The notes under the pieces were generated by a model. The model did not search any database. It was not told the DNA's origin and was given only the letters and a program-made list of their open reading frames with translations. A program made the position numbers and the translations under genes. Below, piece after piece: positions 42,026 to 51,772 of a stretch of DNA of 64,000 bases. The stretch is from Centrapalus pauciflorus. Its lineage: Eukaryota; Streptophyta; Magnoliopsida; Asterales; Asteraceae. The stretch's first letter is position 1; every line of letters starts with the position of its first letter. Location: NCBI GenBank assembly GCA_020465985.1, contig JAANYP010002641.1:16001-80000 (forward strand), in the 5' to 3' direction.

Positions 42026-44678
42026 GTAAACCCAAACCAAGTTGGTTTTGGGTTGTCCTTGTGCATTGACATAACTAAACACTGTCTGTGACTTCTTATA
42101 CTTAGTGAGATCCACTGGTGGATTCTGTGAAGAATATTTAGTTATGACTTGAGGTATCCAGGTGTTCTTTCCATCCTTTGCAGTAACAGTCTCAGATGAT
42201 CCATTACCAGCTTCAGTTTTAGGCTTAGCAGTTTGAACTGGATTTTTAGTGCTAACAGCGTTAGAGTTTGCACTACCAGTTCCAACTTTAGGCCTGACAG
42301 TTTCAACATTTGTATCAACAGTTTGATCTGAGTTTTTTGCGTTTAACACACCATATCCATTTAAAATGTGATTTGGGTTTTGCCAAAACTTGTTTTTGGT
42401 GTGTGGACTGTTTTTCATTGACTTTTAAGAACTTGTGATCAAGTGTCTTCTTTAGAACTGGTGGAACAGGAGGTTTGGCCTTTGAATGTTTTGTGTTTTG
42501 AACAAATGCCTGTTTCTGCATCATATTTTGTTTTGCAACAGATAGTTTCTACAAGCAATGTCTGGCCAAATTGTTCTTCCTGCCACAATGGAAACATCTT
42601 TTGACTGTTTTGATTGGAGAACTAGTTTTGATTAGACCATAACTGGTTCTTGTTCCTTTGATTTACCCTTACCTGCTGTTGTTTGGGAAACTTTTGGACA
42701 CCATGCTTTTGGCAAGTACAGATTGGAATAGTCTTACCCCTTATATTACCTTTTGAGGAAGATGCACTGTTACAGTTAGAAGGTAAAGAAACATGTGGAG
42801 CAGCATGGCATACACTCGTCTTCTCTTTTTCTTTCTTACTGGGGGTTGAGGTTTCTATAGGTACACTCATTGTTTTGTGTTCTTTATCAACCTCTTTGCA
42901 CTCACAGCCTTCATTTGGAATCAGTTCTTCTTTATATTCAGGACTGTTTTCAAGGATAGGATCTACAGTAGTCATGAACTCAGCCAATGGTTCATTAACA
43001 AGCCTATCAGCAACTTCACTCATGGGATGAATGTATTTGTTGTTGTATAGGGGTGGAGTGGCTCTGTATCCTATACCTTCTTTGGGATTGAGTTGAGATT
43101 TAACCTTATCTTTAAATTGAATTTCCATTAGGTGTTCCAGCTTTTGATTTGCCAATTTGAAGTTTCCTAAATCTATATTGAAAGATTTTATTTTCTTGTT
43201 AGCTTTAACAACTTCTGTTCAGCCTCATCTAATTTCTTATTTAAAGACTCTATTCTCTTATTCAGCTCCTTTTTCTCCCACTCCTGATATGTTTTATCAT
43301 ATCCCATTTGAATCTCATTATCTTTATAGTCATTGATCTGTTTTTCAAGATCTTCTCTGGCCTGCATGTACTCAAATCTCCTTTCTTCCATCTTAGCTCG
43401 AGTTTTGCATATGCTCTCATTATGATCTCTGTACTTTTTAAACATATTTTTGCATGATTGAGAGCAAAGTTTAGCATTTACCTCAGATGGTAGTTTAGTG
43501 GAAGTGACATTAGATGTTTCTGCCATGAGAGCTTGATTTTGAAACTCTTCCTCTGTATGATCACTCCAGTCAAACACATTGTCTTCTTGAGAAACAAGTG
43601 CTTGTGATGATGAAGCTTGATTAGTTTGCTGTGGTCTTGGTGGCTGTTGACCTTGGGATCTGCAGTCTCTGGCAAAGTGTCCAAGCTTGTGGCATTTAAA
43701 GCATTCAACTTTTGATTTATCAAATGCTGGTTTGCCTTCTGATCTGGCTTGGAAGTTGGATCTGCCAGTTCTTTTCAGAAACTTTTAGCCCTCATAGTCA
43801 ACATTGCATGCTGCCATTTCAAGTCCATCTCTTCTAGATCATCTGGATGAATTTGTTCTAAATCTTCAGCATTTAGAGCAAACAGACCATCATTGGCAAC
43901 AAAAGCTTCATAATCAACTTCAGTAGAGTTACAATCAGCACCTGAAAAGGAATCACAACAATTAGATTTATTAGTTAATGTTGATGACAGCAGAGCGGTG
44001 TTATGATTGTATGAAAAGGATTTCTTTTTATTCTCAATCTCAGTTTCAAACACTCTCAAACTGTTGTAAAGATCATCCAACTCTATTTCATCAAGAGTAT
44101 CTTTTGTTCTCCATTGGGCAGCATATAATGTCCAATCTTCACCAAGTGATCGAATAAATTTTCTGTTTACTTCATCTTGATCCAAGCTGACTTTAGCACT
44201 CTCCAATTCACTGATCAGTTTGTTAAACCTGTCAAACATTTGAGTGAGGTTTTCATTCTTGCCACCAGAAAAGTTTTCATACTGCTGTTTCAGAAGATCT
44301 TTTTTGATTTCTTTTGGTGCTAGCATTACCAGCAAATCTTTTCTTTAAGGCAATCCAAAGAGAATGAGCAGTATAGAACTTTTTAAACTGGTGTTGATAA
44401 GCATTAGGAATGACTATGTGTAAAAGTGTAAGAGCTTTCACTTCATTCATTCTAGCCTTTCTTTCAGGTTCAGTCTTTGGAGGTGTTTTTATAGGCTTGC
44501 CCTCAGCATCAAGTTCAGGATCAACTACAGGAGGAAATTCAACAGCTTCCTATTTGGCATAATCAATAAATTGAATGTGCTGTTGAATCCTGAGTTTTTA
44601 CATCTCGAACTCAGTGGGTTTGAGCATAGGCACTTTGAGTCCTTGCTCAGATCCACTACTACTATTATCAAATTCCAT
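42008..44678 (-). pseudogene. gag: Element C Gag, broken
   Basis: It starts at the ATG at 44678-44676 (MEFDNSSSGSEQGLKVPML). Gag fold (LLKQQYENFSGGKNENL, RSLGEDWTLYAAQW) then CCHC knuckle CFKCHKLGHFARDC near 43680, long coiled coil (43560-43190) and a second knuckle CFHCGRKNNLARHC near 42570-42600, in which Asn stands where His is expected, so its zinc site is probably lost. It ends ...VWVYSTTN. At least five interruptions, among them a TAA after PTEFEM near the start, breaks at about 44340 and 43775, and changes near 43480, 43160 and 42420. The two-knuckle layout matches A and D. Confidence 0.85.
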
Positions 44679-44742
44679 TGCAGAAAATTAAAAAAAAAAT
44701 TAAAAGAAAGCTTCTGACTTTGAAAACAAAGAATAAACCTGT

Positions 44743-44755
44743 GGCTCATATACCA
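44743..44755 (-). other. Element C primer binding site, mutated
   Basis: On the element strand TGGTATATGAGCC, differing at two or three positions from the TGGTATCAGAGCC of A and G. Two bases separate it from the LTR. Confidence 0.75.
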
Positions 44756-44757
44756 CT

Positions 44758-45436
44758 TGTCAAGATCAAAATCACTACTTAAGATTAACTGGTTTGAATT
44801 AATCAGAGTATAAAACTAATAACCTTGTATTGAATCAAAGTCCAATTAAGAAGTTTGCAGAATAACACTTAACTGTTTTAAGAAAAGCTTTCAAAATAAA
44901 TAACACATAAATATAATCAACAATCTGATCTTTTGTATTGCAAAACTCAATGATTACAATCACCTCTAATCTGTTTGATTAGACGAAGAACACAGATTGT
45001 TCTTAGGGTTTTACAACCTTAGAGGTTTATGAAAACTTAATCAGAAAAGCAATTACAACTGAAAAATAAACTTGTACGTGCAGACTTACAATAGAAAAAC
45101 CTATTTTATATATATATATATATATCATGCTTTCTGATTTGTTTCCTTGAGAAGCTCTTATTTCTTCTGGTAGTAGATATGCTGGAATCTTCAAATATAA
45201 TTTTTTTCCTGATTTTCAGCACTTTCTGTTTATTAAACTGTTGAGCAACTTGAGCTTTATCTGATGAGCAGCTTCAACTTGAGCAGCTTGAACTTTTGCA
45301 CTGGCAGCTTGAACTTTTGAACTAGCAGCTCGAACTTACTCAACTAACAGTTTGAACTTTGTAATTACACAGAAAATCTACTAACAGTTTGAGAAATCTA
45401 ACTAACAGCTTGACATACTTAGAATATTTCCCAACA
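44758..45436 (-). repeat. Element C 5' LTR
   Basis: About 679 bp. On the element strand it begins TGTTGGGAAATATTC, a typical Sirevirus LTR start, and ends ...GATCTTGACA. A (TA)n run at 45108-45125 may hold the TATA box. From 45240 to 45420 the word CAGCTTGAACTT and close variants recur about eight times. Confidence 0.8.
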
Positions 45437-45633
45437 GTGGGTCCTTCAACAACTGATGGGGATGGACCAGTTGTATCATGAGGAGCATAAGATGAAGGCT
45501 AATCAGATGGTGGGCTAAAACCAACTGTTTTGACACCTTGTTCAGACTCAGGAGGTATTGGAGAAATATGAGTGGGGGACAATGTGGACACAATATGGAG
45601 TGGAGAGAGCTCCTGTCTTTCAATGTCCTCACC
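45437..45633 (-). pseudogene. Scrap of B-type ORF3
   Basis: 197 bases that line up by eye with 19850-20050 of element B ORF3; both contain GGAGTGGAGAG followed by GCTCCTGTCTTTCAAT. This is the P/S/T-rich middle of ORF3. It is the remnant of another B-type element into which element C and the inverted G-family LTR inserted. Confidence 0.7.
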
Positions 45634-46370
45634 TGTCACACCCCGTTGATCTGGTTGGCAACAAAGCGTGACATCGCGAAAGCATGGTCATAGTCAAGTG
45701 AACGACCACTAAATGGACGTTTCCAAAATACATTAATAAACTTCAATATATGGCATTGCTTTTACATAACCCAAATAAAACGTAAAGTAGTTCACATTGT
45801 ATAGAGATTAAATACATAACTAAATAGACTTTAATAATGCAAATAAATCTCTGGTTGTTTGAAAATTGTGCGACTCCAAATGACCGGAAGCCAAGATATA
45901 CTTCCAATGTAGTGCACGTGCCTTAATAACCTAAAAATACATGCTAAAATACATCAACAAAATTGTTGGTGAGTTCATAGGTTTAAATGATAGAATGACT
46001 TGTATGGACAACCACAGTTGAGTTTGAATTTATAAAGCATAAATTCCATGTTATGTATTACAAATAACCATCATGCAACCGAACTTAATTATGAGTTTGC
46101 CCTGTGTAGTATTCCCCGCTGTAATACTATGATGTTATATATACACGCACCCGTTAACAGTTGGCGCGACCAACCCGGGTGGGCGACAAAAACCTGATAG
46201 GATCTATCTATATGATATTCACGTTTACATAAATGTAACTAACGGTTCATGATTTAGGACATGATGTAGCATGTATTGTGTCCATATAGAAATTGTAGTA
46301 TGTATTTTCACCCCAAAACATAACGTAATAACAGGGGCTATGAAAACTCACCTTTGTGTTTTAAGTTTAT
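45634..46370 (-). repeat. G-family LTR, inverted, partial
   Basis: It begins TGTCACACCCCGTTGATC, the reverse complement of the G LTR end at 33790, and stays alignable by eye through the stretch with GTTTAAA and CTCACCAACAATTTTGTTGA (G: 33440-33470) to about 46360 (G: 33030). Beyond that similarity is lost. No internal gypsy DNA is attached, so it is a solo or truncated LTR. It lies in opposite orientation to G. Confidence 0.75.
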
Positions 46371-46622
46371 GAGTTATTATCATCATTTCATGTTTCGTTA
46401 TATAAACATGTATTTTGAGTATTTTATGCAAAATATTTATACATTTTCTTATTTATTGAAAATTTACCAACATTTTAGATGGTAACCTTTGTTGGATAAA
46501 TATTTATATTTATTTACGAGATGTTGTTTGTTCATTATATATAATAAAATATACAACTTGACATATGTAAAAGAAAATATTTTATCTCTTTATGTTATAA
46601 AAATGCTCTAGTTTGACATATG

Positions 46623-46666
<44 letters not shown>
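46371..46666. repeat. AT-rich DNA with (AT) microsatellite
   Basis: No gene. Probably the remainder of the inverted LTR plus a pure (TA)n run at about 46628-46670 that directly abuts the MITE-like element. Confidence 0.6.
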
Positions 46667-46673
<7 letters not shown>

Positions 46674-46916
46674 AGGTTCAATGGAAAACCACCATGCACG
46701 TGAAAACTTGTGAAAACCATACTGCACCACCACAAATGCATCAAATTCCCCGCGTGATGCATCAAAATCCCGCGTGATGCATCAATTTTTCTGCGTGATG
46801 CATCACTTTATTTACGATCATGCCACCGCGTTTTTCATGAAATGCACCAAATCGGACGGTATGCGTAGGTTTTCACAGTTTTCCGGTGCATAGTGGTTTT
46901 CCATTGAACCCACCCC

Positions 46917-46922
<6 letters not shown>
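46667..46922. mobile_element. MITE-like element with about 60-bp terminal inverted repeats
   Basis: The left end TATAGGGAGGTTCAATGG and the right end, read in reverse, TATAGGGGTGGGTTCAATGG begin inverted repeats that continue through GAAAACCAC, ATGCAC, GAAAAC and GTGAAAACC for about 60 bases with few mismatches. The core holds three near-perfect copies of GCGTGATGCATCA (46752, 46772 and 46793; 20-21 base period). No coding capacity. It sits between two (TA)n runs, so a TA-type target is likely. Superfamily not assigned. Confidence 0.65.
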
Positions 46923-46947
<25 letters not shown>

Positions 46948-47118
46948 AAAATGTATATACGTATTCATATATGGGTGTAAAATTATATAAATCATTATGC
47001 TTTTGTTCATTTGCATAATGATGGTAAATATATGTGTTTTTACACGATTACGGAACCAACTTTGTAAAGGGATGATAAGTTTTATGCTATCGTTGGAACA
47101 TGAATGTGTTTCTTTAAA

Positions 47119-47193
<75 letters not shown>
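46923..47193. repeat. AT-rich DNA and long (AT)n microsatellite
   Basis: (TA)n at about 46917-46942 and a long pure (AT)n at about 47127-47193. The open frame here that reads as alternating Ile-Tyr is just the microsatellite. Between them is AT-rich DNA without a gene. Confidence 0.75.
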
Positions 47194-47196
<3 letters not shown>

Positions 47197-47215
47197 ACTA
47201 CTAATAAAGCATTTA
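47194..47215 (+). mobile_element. Possible Helitron 5' end
   Basis: TCTACTACTAATAAAGC directly after an A. Plant Helitrons begin TC and often TCTACTACTATTAATAAAG, inserting between A and T. No 3' hairpin plus CTRR end was found by eye, so the extent is unknown; it could reach toward 50.3 kb. Confidence 0.4.
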
Positions 47216-48140
47216 GATGCTTACAAGTTATAATGCATAAAGTACAATCAAACATAACACAATCTTGAATTTTAAGACTTACAAGTCTTCATTGCATGAT
47301 GTACAACTTTATAATGCAACAAATTTAAAAAATTTCAGAAATTAAAATTTAATAACAAAAAGTAAAAGGATGTCAGTCATGCAGAGGCTACTGCAGTCTA
47401 CTGCTGTTGCAGCAATCATCCCCCAAGCGATTTCTTTCCCTTCCCCAAACAATCTCTTCCTCTTCCCCAATCAGCTCCAATAGCTGTTATAAAAACCACT
47501 ATATTTCTGCTTCTAATTCTATCTTTCTGATTTAAAAAAAACCCTCATTCTCTTAAAAAAAACTGGTGTTGCTGCTTCTGTTTTCTTGCTGCTTGCTGCT
47601 TGCTGCTGCTTCTTTCTGTTGCTTCATTCTGCAGGTATCATATTAATAAAGCTTTTGCTAGAATAATATTAATAAGATGAATAATTTTAACATTTTAACA
47701 TTTTAAAATTAAATAACAGAAAGTAAAAACTGTCAGACGTGAATAATGATTTTGTCATTCTGCTTCTATTGTCATTCTGCTTCTATTATTCTGTTTCAGG
47801 TACATACTACCAGAAATGAATAACGATTTTAAAATTATAAATCAGTATCCTCTCGGATGTGACACAAGAGGTTTTTTAATGTTTTAAAATTAATAATCAG
47901 AAAGTAAAAGGTGCTAGACATGAATAATGACCTGAGAGGTTTTCTTCGTGATGCCAAGGTGATTATTTATTGATTATGATGCCATGTTTTGCAAATGAGA
48001 TTACATCAAAGCAACTTTAATCGAAGACCTGCAAAAGAAATCAAAGTAGAACTGAAAATCAACTACCACAAGTCATTGCTGTTTTTTGGTTGTGTGTCCA
48101 TGCTCAGGTTCATTTGGAGTTTTTTGGTTGGATTAAAAGA
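47216..48140. other. Non-coding stretch with three diverged repeats
   Basis: Three related segments of about 45 bases around AACAGAAAGTAAAA followed by (T/C)AGAC(G/A)TGAATAATGA lie near 47345, 47705 and 47890. A TATA-like TTATAAAAACC at 47486, a CT-rich run with CTTGCTGCTTGCTGC and CTGCAG|GTATCA at about 47634 give a leader-exon look on the plus strand. No coding exon follows. Confidence 0.35.
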
Positions 48141-48250
48141 GTAATTGGGTTGAAGAACACAACACCTTAACTGGGACATAGAGATAACTTAAAACTACAA
48201 ACAGAAGGATTCCGTAACAAATATCCTTACAGAAAAAAGGCAGATCCTTG
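48141..48250 (+). repeat. Direct repeat, copy 1
   Basis: About 110 bases from AGTAATTGGGTTGAAG to CAGATCCTTG, matching 48665-48776 with roughly ten differences. The copies lie 524 bases apart in the same direction. No gene recognised. Confidence 0.8.
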
Positions 48251-48664
48251 CATGCCATAAGCTAAGATCAAATATAAAAGAAATAGCTTTTGGGAACAGA
48301 TGAGATGTTGTGAGCCTGTGAGGCAGATCTGGAACACATATTATGACTTTTTATCTATTTCATATAACGTTTTATTAAACAGTTGGGCTTCATGGCAAAC
48401 CTGAAATTTTTAGGGGAATGACCCTATCATAGTATGGAGGATCCATTTACTTTTGTTTAGTATATTAGATAAATTTTTAATTAACTTTATCCTGTTTCAA
48501 ATCGAACTTTATACTAAAATGTAATAATCTGAAACTGATTAAAAGGATAACCAAAGTAATTTGATGGACTAATTCAGAACGACTAAACACTAACTGAACT
48601 GGAAAGAACAAATCAACAAAAGTAAACCAGCCTTGCCTTTTAGTATACTACTTAAAACAACAAA

Positions 48665-48776
48665 AGTAATTGGGTTGAAGAACACAACACATTAACTGGG
48701 ACATAGAGATAACTTAAAACTACAAATAGAAGGTTTCCCTAACAAATATCCTTACAGAAAAGAATGCAGATCCTTG
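48665..48776 (+). repeat. Direct repeat, copy 2
   Basis: Partner of 48141-48250. It ends ten bases before a gene-like exon at 48787, so the duplication includes intron-like DNA beside that exon. Confidence 0.8.
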
Positions 48777-48786
48777 ATTGAAGTAC

Positions 48787-48856
48787 CTGGTTGGGATGAC
48801 CTTTCATTCTCAGAATAAAGGCTTCCCTGCCTTAGTTGGTGCAACATCAACAAAAT
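48787..48856 (-). pseudogene. Exon-like fragment, minus strand
   Basis: Seventy bases bounded on the minus strand by ...AAATAG|A and ...CCAG|GTACTT, plausible splice sites. One frame is open and reads LHQLRQGSLYSENERSSQP. Not recognised. It lies in the same orientation as the exon pair at 49403-49626. Confidence 0.3.
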
Positions 48857-49402
48857 CTATTTAAATTAAAATCAATTTAGTGTTAATTGTTTATAAACAA
48901 TTTACTGTTAATGAATTTAATATGCAAAACAAAAAAAAGTAACCCTTAAGTTTTATTACTGCAGCTGTTGATCTTCTTTCTGTTACTCAACTACGACCCT
49001 GTCACGAGCGCTTCTTAAACCCAGGTTAGTAGAAATATCATAACCTTTCGGGGTCACTTACTGGACACACACTCACTTATTATTTTCTAATTTTCGCTGT
49101 CTATTTTTAAACATGTATCATAGAGTCCCTAAACATTTTACAATGATGGCACACTTTATTCAAGTTCTTGTATTTTCACTCATGTCCAAAAAAAATTGAA
49201 AACAAAAAAAATAGTGACTATTACTACTTCAAGCATCCTATGTATCATTGTACTTGATTATCTAAACATTAGTATCATTGTACTTCTTGACTATCTGATT
49301 GAAATGATTCAAACCACATAATCACTTTCAAGATGCACATCCAGACACCTTTTAAAACAACTCAGAATTTAAATCTATGAAGAAAAAACAAGCAACAATT
49401 AC

Positions 49403-49626
49403 CTGACACTGCACATCAATGCCACTATTCTTGTAATCAACATAGAGCACCTTGAAAACTGATCTATATACCTTTAGAGAAAAGAAAAGAAAACAATATC
49501 AGTTAGCACTAATCAGTATCCATAATACAAACAAAAGCTCATTAGAAACGGAAAGGAATAGCACCTTAGCTATTGACAAAGAATGAACTCCAGATGATGC
49601 ACCCTGAACATACAGGCAACGTTCAC
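49403..49626 (-). pseudogene. Two exon-like fragments of an unidentified gene
   Basis: On the minus strand, 49626-49565 is preceded by ...ATTTCAG and followed by GTGCTA; 49471-49403 is preceded by ...CTCTAAAG and followed by GTAATT. The two join in frame: the first encodes ERCLYVQGASSGVHSLSIAK, the second VYRSVFKVLYVDYKNSGIDV plus three residues. Splice sites, phase and a protein-like composition make chance unlikely. No flanking exons are recognised, so it looks like a captured or relic gene piece, possibly carried by a Helitron. The protein is not identified. Confidence 0.4.
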
Positions 49627-50335
49627 CTGAAATCTAGATAAGACATAACCCAATCAATAACCAAAAAAAGAGATAATCCCTTGAATAGCCAATCAGGGAC
49701 AAAAACAAAACAAAAATCATCAAGGAGATTGTGTGTTGAGAATATTTTTCTCTATTCACAAACAAGTTTAGAAAAATCAATTGAGTTTAGAGTTAACGAG
49801 AACATACCTTTAGGAATTAGAAATCCACCAAACAAGTTAAACGTGTAAAATGCAGACTATAGAATAGAAGCTACATGAAAGCTTGGTGTAAAAATAGTTA
49901 AAACCAAATAGGTGAAAGTATACTTCAAATAGCTTAGTGTAAAAATAGCCCCAGGTCAGATAAGTAATCTCCTTGAATTCTTTAAATTTAGATTTCTTAT
50001 GGTTATTTTACAGCTGCAAACATGCATCATCTCACCATACCTTCATCTGCCCTGTTATTAAATTTTTGCCCCTCAATCCATTGCTCAAAGGGATACAAGG
50101 ATTCACTATTAAACCAAAGCATCAAACATACCAATCACAAAAGAGAAAAGTTTTGCAATTTGATAAAGACTTATAGAGTAATAAACTAATAAATCCCGAG
50201 GACCAGTTCAGTACAACCAAACAAGCATGATTTACAATTGATTGATTAACCTTTGTGGGGGCAAAACCTCTTGATATGAAAAATAAGATCATTTTCTAAT
50301 TGATTGATCAGACCTATTTTCTTCAAGTCTGACCT
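49627..50335. other. Unassigned AT-rich DNA
   Basis: No supported gene or repeat. It may be the rest of the Helitron-like or gene-relic segment, ending where element E begins. Confidence 0.4.
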
Positions 50336-50409
50336 GGTATGAGAAATAATCAAAATACCTTATTAATTTTCTTTAATTTTCATAACGTTACAAGAAATAT
50401 ACATATATA

Positions 50410-51772
50410 TAACCAAGAAGAACTGAATCAGTTCGAACGGTTGAAGGTCTGGAGACTTGTTGAGCGACCTAAAGACAAATCTATCATTGGAACGAAGTGG
50501 ATCTTTAAGAACAAGAAGGACGAACATGGAGTCATCATTCGCAATAAAGCACGACTCGTTGCCAAAGGATACAGTCAACAAGAAGGGATCGACTATGATG
50601 AGACGTCTGCACCTGTTGCAAGAATAGAAGCAATTAGGATGTTTTTAGCATTTGTCGCTCATAAAAATTTCACTTTTTATCAAATGGATGTTAAAACAGC
50701 GTTTTTAAACGGGGAATTAACTGATGAAGTATATACATATCAGCCCGAAAGCTTTACTGATCCTTTGAAACCTGATCATGTATATATTTTAGATAAGTCA
50801 ATGTACGGCCTTAAACAAGCACCACGTGCTTGGTATGATGCACTTTCAACATATCTGTTGAAATGTGGATTCAACAAAGGTGCAGTTGACACAACCCTAT
50901 TTATATGAAATTCACATTCTTAATGTCCCAGAAATTCGAAATTAGCATGATGGGAGAAATAAATTTTTTCTTAGGATTACAAGTTAAACAAATGACTGAT
51001 GGTATTTTTATAAATCGAACAAAATATATTCAAGATATGTTAAGGAAATTTAACATGGTTAACAGTACTCCTATGAAAACTCCCATGGCTCCGGATTCAA
51101 AGTCAAAACTCGATGAGGACATTTCAGGAAAACCTGTAGATGTGACTCATTATCGAGGAATAATTGGGTCATTAATGTATTTTACTGCCAGTAGACCAGA
51201 TATTATGTTTGTTACATGAGTGTGTGCTAGATATCAGGCGAATCCAAAAAAATCACATTTAACTGCTGCTAAAAGAATTTTAAGATATTTGAAGGGAACA
51301 CCAAAAAAATCACATTAATGTATTTAACTGCTTTTTCTGACGCTGATCACCCAGAAAAAGTACGTCACGGGCAGTTCAATTCTTAGGTGACAAACCCGTC
51401 TGCTGGTCATCCAAGAAACAACACTGCGTTTCATTGTCTACAACAGAAGCAGAATACGTTGCTGTTTCATCATACTGTTCTCAGATGTTGTGGATGAAGA
51501 GCCAACTGCGAGATTACGGGTTTACACCACAGAAGATTCCTATATAATGTGATTCTCAGAGCGCAATTGCTATTGCATCAAATCCTGTGCAACATTCAAA
51601 AACAAAACACATTGACATTCGGTGCCACTTTATAAAGGATCACGTTGAAAATGGAAATATAGAATTATATTTTGTTCCTACTGAGTATCAACTAGCTGAT
51701 TTGTTTACCAAAGCATTAGATGAAAAAAGGTTTAATTTGTTGGTATACAAATTGGGTATGTTGAATCGTTAG
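50410..51772 (+). pseudogene. pol: Element E pol remnant (RT and RNase H)
   Basis: It begins inside reverse transcriptase: [31 protein letters not shown] and [15 protein letters not shown]. After TTLFI (50908) a short deletion removes the YVDD segment; the protein resumes at FTFLMSQKFEISMMGEINFF. A stop follows FVT at 51217. RNase H is frame-damaged (51220-51586), with CSQMLWMKSQLRDYGF visible, then an open end [15 protein letters not shown]...[12 protein letters not shown] to 51772. Catalytically dead. Confidence 0.88.

Larger units (their letters stand above)
38848..45436 (-). mobile_element. Element C: truncated Sirevirus-like copia element
   Basis: Minus-strand element with 5' LTR (44758-45436), degenerate primer site, gag and pol. 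It is cut inside RNase H at about 38848, so ORF3 and 3' LTR are missing. Stops and shifts are present throughout. It abuts G tail-to-tail on the left and a scrap of B-type ORF3 on the right, where no TSD can be judged because one end is lost. Confidence 0.85.

Noticed and set aside
46997..47233. Plus-strand open frame with a long alternating Ile-Tyr stretch
   Set aside because: It is translation of the (AT)n microsatellite at 47127-47193, with no homology or codon bias.
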